NCBI RefSeq assembly: GCF_014836615.1
Contig: NZ_JACSQN010000006.1
Span: 173,977-237,976 of the forward strand
From: Sporosarcina quadrami
GTDB lineage: Bacteria > Bacillota > Bacilli > Bacillales_A > Planococcaceae
Length of the DNA: 64,000 bases
Reading direction: 5' to 3'
Positions 44,479-53,196 of this stretch are shown piece after piece. Made by a program: the position numbers and the translations under genes. Below the pieces are notes generated by a model that saw only the letters and a program-made list of their open reading frames with translations, ran no database searches and was not told where the DNA came from. How positions within the stretch are numbered: position 1 is the first letter of the stretch; the number at the start of each line of letters is the position of its first letter.

Positions 44479-46629
44479 TTACTGTACAACCGGCTCTTCT
44501 TCCATTTCTACAGCCGGCTGGAAGTTTTCACCGAAAATCGATCGTTCAAGCAGTTCAGCAATGTCATACGTTCCGACAGTCTCTTCCACTTCGATCGCCT
44601 TCGTTCCGTCAGACAACATCGTCAAGCAATACGGACAACCTGATGAGATGATTCCCGGGCTAACTTCCATCGCCTGTTCAGTTCGCGCAACGTTGACGCG
44701 ATGCCCCGTATCTTCTTCCATCCACATGAGACCGCCACCCGCTCCACAGCACATGCCGTCTTCGCGGTTACGTTTCATTTCAACTAAGTTAACGCCTGGA
44801 ATCGCTCTGAGAATTTCACGTGGTGGATCGTACACATCGTTATATCTGCCGAGGTAGCATGAATCATGGAACGTAATCGTTTCATTAATCGGATGTACTG
44901 GCTTCAACTTCCCTTTCATGACGAGGTCATACAACATTTCGGTATGATGCAGAACTTCTGCTTTATAGCCGAAATCCGGATACTCATTTTTGAAGATATT
45001 ATAGGCGTGCGGGTCAATCGTGACGATTTTCGTGACGCCAGCCTTTTCGAATTCTGCAATGTTTGCTGTCGCTAGTTCTTGGAACAAGAATTCATTCCCT
45101 ATTCGACGCGGTGTATCTCCGGAGTTCTTTTCTTTATTGCCAAGAATTGCGAATTTGACGCCTGCTTCATTCATCAGATGTGCGAATGAAAGAGCGATCT
45201 TCTGTGAACGGTTGTCAAACGAACCCATCGAACCGACCCATAACAAGTATTCAAATTCTTCGTCCGCTTTCTTCAATTCCTTTACGGTCGGGATATTCAG
45301 ATCCGGACGTGCGTCACGCCAGTTTTCTTTCTCTTTTCGGTTAATGCCCCAAGGATTTCCTTGACGCTCGATGTTCGTCATCGCGCGCTGTGCATCCGCA
45401 TCCATCTTCCCTTCCGTCATAACGAGATAACGGCGAAGATCGATGATTTTGTCAACGTGCTCGTTCATAACGGGACATTGGTCCTCACAGTTACGGCAAG
45501 TCGTACAAGCCCAAATTTCTTCTTCCGTAATAATATCGCCAATTAAAGATGGATTGTAAATATCATCCATCGTCGCGCCTTCAAGACCTGCAGCAAGCGC
45601 GATCTGGTTACCTTTCGAGTTACGGAAAGCAGGTGCCGGCACCCACGGCTGTTTCTTTGTAACGAGCGCTCCTGTATTCGTCAAATTGTCTCGTAGTTTT
45701 GTAATTAAGTCCATCGGAGACAGCATTTTACCTGTCCCTGTAGCTGGACACATATTCGTACAGCGACCACATTCCACGCACGCGTAGAAGTCAATCATCT
45801 GTTTTTGTGTGAAATCTGTAATCTTGCCTACTCCAAGTGCAGGCATTTCATCTTCGTCTTCCACTTCTTCAAGCGCTTCGAAGTCGATCGGTGCCAATTT
45901 CCCGCGGCGGTCAAATCGCATCATATACGTATTTATCGGCCCTGCGATTAAGTGGGCGTGCTTTGACTGTGGTACGTACACAAGGAAAGTGAGCAGTGTC
46001 AGCAAGTGTACCCACCAAGCGACGAAGAACACGACTGCCGCAACAGTCGGTGACATGAAACTGAAAGCGGTTGCAATTGCAGACGCCATCGGTTCAGTCC
46101 ACGTCGTTTCGTGCCCTTGCCAGATCATGTTCGCACCGTTTGCGACGAGTGTTGAAATCATGAGCAGTCCGATGAAAATAAGAACGAGTCCTGATTTCCA
46201 TCCACGCTTCAGACGGACAAGTTTTTCGACGTAGCGTCTATGGAATGCCCAGACGACTGCGACGAGAATCATGAAAACGACGATTTCCTGGAAGAACGTA
46301 AATCCTCCGTAGATTGGTCCGAACGGCAAATGCGATCCCGGTTTCAAGCCTTTCCAGATGAGATCGATTGCACCGAATTGGACGAGTAGGAATCCGTAGA
46401 AGAACATGACGTGGATCATACCACTCTTTTTGTCTTTCAGTAGTTTCTTTTGTCCGAAGACGTTTATCCATACCGCTTTGAGCCGACGCGATACGTTGCT
46501 GTCAAACTCTTCTTTGCGACCTAGTTTGACGAACTGGACACGTGTAGTGATGAGGTGTGTGAATAAAGCCAAGGCGTAGGCGACTACTGCCAGAAATAAT
46601 ATCCAGTTGGCGATTAGTAAAGCATTCAT
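44479..46629 (-). CDS. fadF: FadF-like iron-sulfur membrane protein (heterodisulfide reductase related)
   Basis: 716 residues. Five or six membrane helices (within about 5-220), two 4Fe-4S clusters (CVECGRCTNMCP near 284 and CTTCRNCEDQCP near 375) and two Cys-rich CCG domains (SCYLGRYN, MCCGAGGG near 640). It is thought to pass electrons from ETF and acyl-CoA dehydrogenases to menaquinone. It has its own operator and terminator. Confidence 0.9.
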   Translation of the reverse strand: MNALLIANWILFLAVVAYALALFTHLITTRVQFVKLGRKEEFDSNVSRRLKAVWINVFGQKKLLKDKKSGMIHVMFFYGFLLVQFGAIDLIWKGLKPGSHLPFGPIYGGFTFFQEIVVFMILVAVVWAFHRRYVEKLVRLKRGWKSGLVLIFIGLLMISTLVANGANMIWQGHETTWTEPMASAIATAFSFMSPTVAAVVFFVAWWVHLLTLLTFLVYVPQSKHAHLIAGPINTYMMRFDRRGKLAPIDFEALEEVEDEDEMPALGVGKITDFTQKQMIDFYACVECGRCTNMCPATGTGKMLSPMDLITKLRDNLTNTGALVTKKQPWVPAPAFRNSKGNQIALAAGLEGATMDDIYNPSLIGDIITEEEIWACTTCRNCEDQCPVMNEHVDKIIDLRRYLVMTEGKMDADAQRAMTNIERQGNPWGINRKEKENWRDARPDLNIPTVKELKKADEEFEYLLWVGSMGSFDNRSQKIALSFAHLMNEAGVKFAILGNKEKNSGDTPRRIGNEFLFQELATANIAEFEKAGVTKIVTIDPHAYNIFKNEYPDFGYKAEVLHHTEMLYDLVMKGKLKPVHPINETITFHDSCYLGRYNDVYDPPREILRAIPGVNLVEMKRNREDGMCCGAGGGLMWMEEDTGHRVNVARTEQAMEVSPGIISSGCPYCLTMLSDGTKAIEVEETVGTYDIAELLERSIFGENFQPAVEMEEEPVVQ

Positions 46630-46720
46630 GTGTGTTGTCTCCTTCCCATTTCGTTACGATTATGAATAGTGTAGTAGATTTTATCGATTCTGTCGATGTT
46701 CTATTGTTTAGTCTAAGATA

Positions 46721-46738
46721 TGAATGAGCATTCAGTCA
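46721..46738. promoter_or_regulatory. FadR-like operator upstream of fadF
   Basis: TGAATGAGCATTCAGTCA matches the B. subtilis FadR box (TGAATGANTANTCATTCA) at all but two of the fixed positions, about 92 bases upstream of the fadF ATG. Confidence 0.55.
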
Positions 46739-46810
46739 ATGACTTTTTTTGTTTTGATATACTTTTTCGATGATTTTGTTTGTGGCAATGAAAAGAACGA
46801 CTACAGGAAC

Positions 46811-46943
46811 GTTGATCTCCGTTCCGAGCGGACGCTTTCCGCGGACACATCTTCAATCTCCTCGTCGCAAAAACCATGCTCCTGCGGGGCTTTCAGATTG
46901 TGTTATTTCCGCTGGAGTCGCCGCTCTGCACTCCAATCAACTA
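46811..46943. repeat. Dispersed palindromic element (R2)
   Basis: About 133 bp starting GTTGATCTCCGTTCC and ending CTCCAATCAAC, with GTTGAT/ATCAAC as inverted ends and GGACGCTTTCCGCGGA inside. It resembles an intergenic repeat common in Bacillales as I remember it. Single copy here; no coding frame. It fills most of the gap between fadF and the B12 operon terminator. Confidence 0.55.
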
Positions 46944-46993
46944 AGTGCCAACTTTCTAGTAGGAGAAGAGGGAAAAGGACAATAAAATCGCCT

Positions 46994-47044
46994 AAAAAAT
47001 CAAAAGCGATTCAACGCATAATGTTACTGCGTTGAATCGCTTTT
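46994..47044 (-). terminator. Terminator of the B12 operon
   Basis: A perfect 17-bp stem (47002-47018 with 47028-47044) over a 9-base loop, overlapping the cblS stop codon and followed by GATTTTTTAGG on the minus strand. Confidence 0.92.
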
Positions 47045-47723
47045 ACATAACTATGATCTTATGAAGTTCTCCACCAAAATGGTTTTGTGCTTCTTCTACT
47101 CTATTAGCATTCACACCAATCAACACACTCGTCGCTGGTCCTGCGGATTTGTAAATGTCCACATCAGCTTGAATCAGACAATCGGGCTCGCCCGTTAGCT
47201 CCCGATATTCAGACTGGATCCCACCCGATCCTACTGGCCATATTCGTTGAATCAATCCTTTATCCATCGCTTGTTTAATCAAATGTAATGAAGCTATTTG
47301 AATTCTATTTTCTAGTACTTCATGGCCGACTAGCGGTTTGCCGTAGATATACCAGTGGAGTTCATCGGTTGTCTCTTCCGTAATCCGTTTGCCGATGATC
47401 GTGACAGCTAACGCGGATTGAAGCAAGTGCATGTTGGATTCCGTGCTGCCGCTAATTGATGGTGCTTCATAGTCCGCTTCGAGGAATACATCCTCCACTC
47501 CTTTGACGTATGGCTCCCAGCTGTCTGGTCCGCTGAAGTTGTGGACGAGGATGCTGGACGGAATCGCGCCGGCTGTCCATTGTTCGAGCAAGGCGACGCG
47601 TGTTGCGAAGTAGGCGGTGACGCGGTCGGGTGCAGTTACAATGTCGTCCGGTTTCATGCCGATGCCGCCTGAATTGTCCGTCGTGACGACGATGCCGCCT
47701 CCTATGTCCATTGCGTTTCTCAT
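47043..47723 (-). CDS. cblS: Probable alpha-ribazole kinase CblS
   Basis: 226 residues with the PurM/AIR-synthase-like N-terminal pattern TTDNSGGIGMKPDD and RVALLEQWTAGAIPSSI. In Listeria and Geobacillus CblS phosphorylates alpha-ribazole taken up by CblT, giving alpha-ribazole phosphate for CobS without CobT. The identity rests on the family pattern plus the preceding cblT-like gene. ATGA overlap with cblT. Confidence 0.7.
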   Translation of the reverse strand: MRNAMDIGGGIVVTTDNSGGIGMKPDDIVTAPDRVTAYFATRVALLEQWTAGAIPSSILVHNFSGPDSWEPYVKGVEDVFLEADYEAPSISGSTESNMHLLQSALAVTIIGKRITEETTDELHWYIYGKPLVGHEVLENRIQIASLHLIKQAMDKGLIQRIWPVGSGGIQSEYRELTGEPDCLIQADVDIYKSAGPATSVLIGVNANRVEEAQNHFGGELHKIIVM

Positions 47724-48205
47724 TTAGTGAAGCCCATTCTGCCTTTCGTCACTTTCGTGAGTGCCGGCATGACGATGATTGCTACTGCTGCGTTCAATAT
47801 TGTTGCTAATAGAATGGATGGTAGGACAGCTAGCAAAAATGCGGGTGATACGATAAGAGCTAGTGGCAACGGTGCCAGTAGACCGTTTGCGATTATAAAG
47901 AAAATCCATTTCCACGTGTGACGCCCCGCTTTGTGCATGCGGGCGAACACGAAGAGAATAAGGAACATTTCAATCGCGATCATCACATGGACCGGTCCTA
48001 ATGGAAAACCTGCATACATCGCAGATGCGATATGTCCGGACATCGACGCGAAACCGACGAGTGCAGGCGGCAAGAAGGAAGCCGCGAGCAACGCAGGGAC
48101 GGTGTCGAGCGCTAATGAGCCGATGCCTGACGGTATTTTAATGAATCCGCCGATGACACAAAGTGCCGCGAATAGTGCTGTTAGTGTCATTGTTTTAAGT
48201 TTCAT
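47720..48205 (-). CDS. cblT: Probable alpha-ribazole transporter CblT (ECF S-component-like)
   Basis: 161 residues, about five membrane helices, start MKLKTMTLTALFAALCVIGG as in ECF substrate-binding subunits. Paired with CblS it is expected to bring in alpha-ribazole. The ATG at 48205 overlaps the pduO stop region; a longer frame to 48304 would lie inside the previous gene. Confidence 0.72.
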   Translation of the reverse strand: MKLKTMTLTALFAALCVIGGFIKIPSGIGSLALDTVPALLAASFLPPALVGFASMSGHIASAMYAGFPLGPVHVMIAIEMFLILFVFARMHKAGRHTWKWIFFIIANGLLAPLPLALIVSPAFLLAVLPSILLATILNAAVAIIVMPALTKVTKGRMGFTK

Positions 48206-48206
48206 G

Positions 48207-48788
48207 TCAGTCTTCTTTCTTTTTGTCCGTCCTGAACACTTTTGCGCTACGGACGTATTCGTTATCAGGTACACCAAGTCGCGCATTGACGATACGTGCA
48301 GCAACGAAGAAATAGTCTGATAGACGGTTCAAATAGCGTTGGACCGTACCAGGTACGTCCTCTTCCGCTTTCATCAAAGTGACCGTGAGTCGTTCTGCGC
48401 GACGCGTAATTGTCCGCGCGATATGCAACGTTGCGGATGCCGGTGATCCACCTGGCAAAATGAATTTCTCAAGTGGCGGTGCTTCTTCCATCAGCTCGTC
48501 AATCCGTTTTTCGAGCACTTCGATCGGTTCATCAGACAGCTTATAATGACGTTCTTTCATAACGTTTGCGAGGTCTCCGCCACCATCGAACAATTCGTTC
48601 TGGATCGCTTCAAGGTCCTCAAGCAAATCCGCAAACTTCTCAGGGTCCAGCTCCGTCATCGCCTTTCCGACGAACGAATTCAATTCATCCATCGTACCGT
48701 ATGCTTCCACGCGAAGGCTATCCTTATCGACACGCCCTCCTATCAAACTCGTCTGGCCTTTATCCCCTGTTTTTGTATAAATTTTCAT
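48207..48788 (-). CDS. cobO: Cob(I)alamin adenosyltransferase, PduO type
   Basis: 193 residues. The start KIYTKTGDKGQTSLIGG is the ATP site; RARNITRRAER-like helix motif reads HIARTITRRAERL. It makes the Co-adenosyl bond needed by IcmF and by corrinoid remodelling. YvqK is the B. subtilis homologue. Confidence 0.94.
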   Translation of the reverse strand: MKIYTKTGDKGQTSLIGGRVDKDSLRVEAYGTMDELNSFVGKAMTELDPEKFADLLEDLEAIQNELFDGGGDLANVMKERHYKLSDEPIEVLEKRIDELMEEAPPLEKFILPGGSPASATLHIARTITRRAERLTVTLMKAEEDVPGTVQRYLNRLSDYFFVAARIVNARLGVPDNEYVRSAKVFRTDKKKED

Positions 48789-49201
48789 TATATATCTCCC
48801 CTTTTCTTAAGTGATTGTGCCAGCCCATACCAAATCCTCGTCACTTCATCCGCTTGCGCAATCAATGCCTGATACAGTCTGCCACAAGCGTCTCGCAACG
48901 CGCGCTTATCTGCATCCATCGGCACGATTCCCCGTCCGATATCCGTCAAAACGACTATGACATTGCGGTCCTTAATGAACTCTAGTATAAAGCGTATCGC
49001 TTCTGTTTCCGACAAATCCGTCTCACTAAGCCAACATTCGATATGTTCAATGACAAGCAGATTTTCCACCGGTTCATTCGACAGTCCACTTAACGCTTTA
49101 CAATCAGCTTCGCAATCAACCCAATGATGCGCCTTCCCTGCCAACAGCTTTTCTACATACGCTTTTTTGCCGTTATGGGCACCTCCGATAATGACGTGCA
49201 T
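48788..49201 (-). CDS. Short CobU-like protein (C-terminal half conserved)
   Basis: 137 residues. The P-loop is degenerate (GGAHNGKKAY, no Ser or Thr after GK) and the middle with the guanylylated His is missing. The second half, DIGRGIVPMDADKRALRDACGRLYQALIAQADEV in pieces, is the most CobU-like part. AAAGGGGGAG precedes the ATG. It overlaps cobC by 49 bases. It may be a partner or regulator for the other CobU (51317-51895). Confidence 0.75.
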   Translation of the reverse strand: MHVIIGGAHNGKKAYVEKLLAGKAHHWVDCEADCKALSGLSNEPVENLLVIEHIECWLSETDLSETEAIRFILEFIKDRNVIVVLTDIGRGIVPMDADKRALRDACGRLYQALIAQADEVTRIWYGLAQSLKKRGDI

Positions 49202-49752
49202 CGGACTCCCCCTTTCATTTGTTCATGATTTCCCCACTCAAACTTCCAAAGAGAGCCGTGCGGAACATGCCATGACCAGAAATCTTGCGGTACGGGCGAA
49301 AACTTCGTCAACGCGATGCGAATTGGACCGCCGTGCGTCACGACGATAGAACCGCTAGGCAACTCCTGAAGGGCTTCCAATAACCGGCTTTCCACATCGA
49401 CTAACCGTTCCCCGCCCCTAGGTGCATATTCCAACGGATGGTCAAGCCAATTGCGGTAATCACTATCTTCTTCAAGTTCGGCATACGTTTTCCCTTCAAA
49501 ATCGCCAAAATGACATTCACGAAAACGCACATCTCCTTGAAACTGTGCATCAGGCACAAACAATCGAGCGCTTTCCTTCGCGCGCAGCAAATCACTGCCG
49601 TAAACGACTCGTTGCTCCATCCCTGCCAACTGATACGATTCCTCGTCCCCTACTTGCACAATCGGCTCATCCGTCCAGCCAATATACTGTTTCTTCAAAT
49701 TCCCCGCAGTCGGCAAATGGCGTATCAAATACAAATGATGATAATTAGCCAA
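49153..49752 (-). CDS. cobC: Alpha-ribazole phosphatase / histidine phosphatase CobC
   Basis: 199 residues, phosphoglycerate-mutase fold; catalytic His in LIRHLPT and second His in VVTHGGPIRI. It removes the phosphate from adenosylcobalamin phosphate or alpha-ribazole phosphate. Starts at TTG (49752), 7 bases after GGAGGCG. Confidence 0.88.
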   Translation of the reverse strand: MANYHHLYLIRHLPTAGNLKKQYIGWTDEPIVQVGDEESYQLAGMEQRVVYGSDLLRAKESARLFVPDAQFQGDVRFRECHFGDFEGKTYAELEEDSDYRNWLDHPLEYAPRGGERLVDVESRLLEALQELPSGSIVVTHGGPIRIALTKFSPVPQDFWSWHVPHGSLWKFEWGNHEQMKGGVRCTSLSEVPITAKKRM

Positions 49753-50489
49753 ACAAGCGCCTCCGTCCCTTCAATGAAAGCGCCGCACAAGTCACCGCTC
49801 ACACCACCGAACTGTTTCAACGACCATCGCCGGAATAAAACAACGGCAAGCACGACGAAAATCGCAAGCACAACCGGCACAACGACCGACTCCATTATAT
49901 ATCCGAATAAAACGAGTGCCATCACTCCGGTAAAAAGCGACCAACCGATCAATTTTACAGTATCGATTTTCTCTTTGAAGAAATGAGCGATCCCCTTCTC
50001 CTTCGCAAGGCGCGTCGCCACAAAGTACACATTCATGCCAATCCTTGCAAGAACAGGTGCGACAATCAAGATCGGTAGCATATTCACCTCTCGCAAAAGC
50101 AATTCATGTACCAATGCTAGTTTACCGATGATCAGCAAGACGAGTGCCATCGTCCCGAACGCGCCTATTCGCGGGTCATCCATAATGTCTAACCGCTTTT
50201 CCTTGTCGCGATACGAAAAATAACCGTCCCCGAGATCCGCAAACCCATCCATATGCAAACCGCCTGTGAGCGCAATGCCCGTCAACACGATTGCGAACGA
50301 CGTGAGCAGTGGACCCGTTCCAATTGCGTCCATGAATAAAAACGCGACAGCGTACATGATAAGTCCAATCAGCGCCCCGATAATCGGGAACGCAATATAC
50401 ATTCGCGTGACATCTTTGCGTTCCATTGACAATTCTTTCGTCACAGGAATGGCCGTAAAAAACTGGAGCGCAAGCAATAATCCCGTCAT
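49725..50489 (-). CDS. cobS: Adenosylcobinamide-GDP ribazoletransferase
   Basis: 254 residues, a membrane protein with about six helices. LALQFFTAIPV, GGLHMDGFADLGDG and RIGAFG are the family motifs. It joins the corrin ring (as the GDP ester) to alpha-ribazole phosphate. It begins one base after the stop of the cobQ-like gene. Confidence 0.94.
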   Translation of the reverse strand: MTGLLLALQFFTAIPVTKELSMERKDVTRMYIAFPIIGALIGLIMYAVAFLFMDAIGTGPLLTSFAIVLTGIALTGGLHMDGFADLGDGYFSYRDKEKRLDIMDDPRIGAFGTMALVLLIIGKLALVHELLLREVNMLPILIVAPVLARIGMNVYFVATRLAKEKGIAHFFKEKIDTVKLIGWSLFTGVMALVLFGYIMESVVVPVVLAIFVVLAVVLFRRWSLKQFGGVSGDLCGAFIEGTEALVWLIIIICI

Positions 50490-51320
50490 TCAGTCCACCC
50501 GTCCTTCGATAATATCGAGGACAAACGGCCAGTCGAGATGCGCTTTCATATGCGCTGCCCACGCATCATACACGTCGATTCCAGCAGGCGCAATGGAACT
50601 TACGCGGTCCATATCTTCCTCTTCAATACCATGATTCATCATATGCGGGATGACCCCCGCGACGCGTATGCCTGTGTACGATTCGATGAACGCGACACCG
50701 TCCTCGAACAACGCAACATCGCCGTGGAATTTATTAATAATGATGCCTTTCACACGTGCCCGGTGCTGTGGCTTGAGCAAAGCGAGTGTGCCGACGATCG
50801 ATGCAATCGCGCCGCCCCGGTCGATATCCGCAACGAGCAGCACAGGTACATCCGCCAAGTCCGCTACACGCATATTGACAATTTCGCGGTCGTTCAAATT
50901 CACTTCGGCCGGGCTGCCCGCCCCTTCGATCACCACAACGTCGAACGTTTCCGCCAACTTGTGTAGCGACGTCCGAATCGCCTCAATCGCTCGGTCGAAA
51001 AACTGCTCCCGATAAGCCATCCCATCGACTGCCTTGAAATTCTCTCCGAAAAAACGCACTTCCGATTGCATATTTCCTAGCGGCTTCAACAAAATCGGAT
51101 TCATCTCAATGACCGGCTTCGTCCGCGCTGCTTCCGCCTGCAACACTTGCGCGCGGCTCATTTCTTCGCCTTTTTCGGTGTTAGCGGAAAATCGCGACAT
51201 GTTTTGCGATTTGAATGGAGCGACCCGCATCCCTTCATTAGAAAGCAACCGGCAAAACGCCGTACAAATCATCGTTTTTCCGACATCAGACGCCGTCCCC
51301 ATCACCATAATTCCTTTCAT
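50490..51320 (-). CDS. Cobyric acid synthase ATPase domain only (CobQ/CbiP without glutaminase)
   Basis: 276 residues against about 500 for CobQ. The dethiobiotin-synthetase-like ATPase domain is complete: P-loop GTASDVGKT (8-16), FKSQNMS, MNPILLKP, VIEGAGSPAEVNL, ADIDRGG and INKFHGD. It ends shortly after the hinge (IEEEDMDRV); the class I glutaminase domain is absent, and the stop is followed directly by cobS, so no separate glutaminase is encoded. It would need free ammonia or a partner. ATGA overlap with cobU. Confidence 0.88.
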   Translation of the reverse strand: MKGIMVMGTASDVGKTMICTAFCRLLSNEGMRVAPFKSQNMSRFSANTEKGEEMSRAQVLQAEAARTKPVIEMNPILLKPLGNMQSEVRFFGENFKAVDGMAYREQFFDRAIEAIRTSLHKLAETFDVVVIEGAGSPAEVNLNDREIVNMRVADLADVPVLLVADIDRGGAIASIVGTLALLKPQHRARVKGIIINKFHGDVALFEDGVAFIESYTGIRVAGVIPHMMNHGIEEEDMDRVSSIAPAGIDVYDAWAAHMKAHLDWPFVLDIIEGRVD

Positions 51321-51895
51321 CGCATCACCACCTGCCCATCCTGTTTCCAGTACAACGCCATGCCCGTATCCATTTCGATCGCAGTATCTGCGAACGCAAC
51401 GAGCTGTTGATGCAACATACCGATCCATCCACAGTACATTTTTGTCTCCTCGTAAACGGACGGCAACTCATCGAGCACTTCATTCGAAACGATGACGAAC
51501 TGCGAAGCCTTTGCTGTTATCGCCGCCACCGTTTCCATTAGACGCTCTGTCTTATCACGCATGCAGTTTTCCACATGCACACAATATGTATGTCCAATCT
51601 CCTCGTACATCTCATTCGCAAGCCACGTCGTCAAGCAATCCCATAGCACAAAATCGCCTTCCCGGATGAAAGGGAGGACTTCATGTAACGACATCGGTTG
51701 CTCAATCGTCAGCCAAGACTCGCCCGCGCGATCCGCTTTATGCCGTTCAATCCGTTCCTGCATCTCTTCGTCCACCGCCCGCCCCGACGCAACATAGACA
51801 AGTCTTCCACCCGTCTTGCGCGCACCATCAACAAGCAGCCTCTCCGCAAACGAACTCTTCCCACTCCGCACACCGCCACTAACAAACGTCAACAT
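51317..51895 (-). CDS. cobU: Adenosylcobinamide kinase / guanylyltransferase (N-terminal half canonical)
   Basis: 192 residues. The P-loop GGVRSGKS (7-14) and RIERHKADRAGESW, with the guanylylated His, are normal. After VSNEV the expected GMGIVPxxxxxRxFRDxxG block is replaced by LDELPSVYEETKMYCGW. The lost block is kept in the short CobU-like protein at 48788-49201. The ATG at 51895 follows GAGGGGG. Confidence 0.88.
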   Translation of the reverse strand: MLTFVSGGVRSGKSSFAERLLVDGARKTGGRLVYVASGRAVDEEMQERIERHKADRAGESWLTIEQPMSLHEVLPFIREGDFVLWDCLTTWLANEMYEEIGHTYCVHVENCMRDKTERLMETVAAITAKASQFVIVSNEVLDELPSVYEETKMYCGWIGMLHQQLVAFADTAIEMDTGMALYWKQDGQVVMR

Positions 51896-51959
51896 CCCAT
51901 CGCCCCCTCTCATTTTATCTACAACACACAACGCCCAAACACTGAGCCCACTCAAAAAG

Positions 51960-52095
51960 CTCATATATCCTAACAAAAGCTCATATCTCACAATAAAAAC
52001 TCATAACTCCACGTAAAAGCTCATATCTCACAATAAAAGTCCATATCTCGCCGCAAAACTCCATATCTTCATCTAAAACTCCATAACCGCCAGCA
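51960..52095 (-). repeat. Family B array (7 units of exactly 20 bp)
   Basis: On the minus strand ATATGGACTTTT, ATATGAGCTTTT or TTATGGAGTTTT recurs with the CAT of its complement at 51962, 51982, 52002, 52022, 52042, 52062 and 52082. It starts 16 bases after the cobD stop, in sense direction, and fills the only sizeable gap inside the B12 operon. Confidence 0.93.
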
Positions 52096-52110
52096 ATCCG
52101 CCGCACTCCT

Positions 52111-53196
52111 CTAGCTATTCCTCCCGCTAAACCAGTCCGCCAACTCGCGTTTCAGCTCATCCAACTCCAACACACTCTTCATCCCAATCCGGAGCCATCG
52201 CCCATCCATCCCTACAAAATTCTCAGAATGGCGAAGCACAATCCCGCGCGCAAGCATATCTGCATACAATTCCCTCGAATCCAGCCCGTCACGCAATCGA
52301 AACGACAAGAAATTCGCCGAAGAATCCGTCACGACGCATCCATAATTCACTAAAAACGACGCCATATCTGCACGCCGTTCAGCTGCATGACGAACCGCCC
52401 GCTCCCGGTACTCCACTTCATTCAAACAGACTGCACCGATTTTCGCCGCCACGCCATTAACGTTCCAGTGTGGCGCGCCTGATTTCAGCGATGTAATTAC
52501 GTCTGGAGTCGCTACAACATACCCGAGTCGAATGCCAGGAATCGCATACATTTTCGTCATCGATCGAACGACAAGACAATGTGGAAAATCTTTCACTTTC
52601 GGAATGAACGACCGACTTTCATCGACAAAATCGATAAATGCTTCATCTAAAACGACTTCGCAACCGATCTCGCCAGCTTTCACAATAAGCGAAAGTAATT
52701 CCATCTCAGTCGGTAAAACACCTGTCGGATTGTTCGGCGTGCATATGTACAACACAGATGCTTCCATCAACTTCTCTTCAATTAACCCAACAGGCAACGC
52801 AAAACCGTCCGCTTCTGAAGCAATGATTCGCTCGATTTCAACGCCTTTTGCAACGAGCGTCGCTTCGTATTCGGAAAATGTCGGATGGACAACAATCGCC
52901 CGCTTCCCTCGATACCGCTCTGCAATGAGCGATAATACTTCAGCCGCACCGTTTCCAACGAGAACTGCTTCATCAGAACCGCCGTGATAAGTTGCTACAC
53001 GAGACAAAAACGGTTCGCCTGAAGGATCCGGATAGTTTTGTAAGTGAGTGGCAAGTTCTGGCCAACTATCGAGTACAGCTTGTGGCGGCCCTTCCGGATT
53101 GCAGTTCTCGCTGAAATCTAGAATCCGCCCAGGCGGCTCCATGCCTAGTCGCGTATATACATACCGGGGATTCGCCCCATGCTCAGGTAATTGCAT
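52111..53196 (-). CDS. cobD: Threonine-phosphate decarboxylase
   Basis: A 361-residue PLP enzyme of the HisC fold that makes (R)-1-aminopropan-2-ol phosphate for the nucleotide loop. The start MQLPEHGANPRYVYTRLG, ILDFSENCNPEG and the PLP Lys in SMTKMYAIPGIRLGYV are present. It overlaps cbiB by 14 bases. Confidence 0.92.
   Translation of the reverse strand: MQLPEHGANPRYVYTRLGMEPPGRILDFSENCNPEGPPQAVLDSWPELATHLQNYPDPSGEPFLSRVATYHGGSDEAVLVGNGAAEVLSLIAERYRGKRAIVVHPTFSEYEATLVAKGVEIERIIASEADGFALPVGLIEEKLMEASVLYICTPNNPTGVLPTEMELLSLIVKAGEIGCEVVLDEAFIDFVDESRSFIPKVKDFPHCLVVRSMTKMYAIPGIRLGYVVATPDVITSLKSGAPHWNVNGVAAKIGAVCLNEVEYRERAVRHAAERRADMASFLVNYGCVVTDSSANFLSFRLRDGLDSRELYADMLARGIVLRHSENFVGMDGRWLRIGMKSVLELDELKRELADWFSGRNS

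Noticed and set aside
46724..47035. 103-residue plus-strand frame upstream of fadF
   Set aside because: It covers the R2 repeat and the B12 operon terminator; no coding signals.
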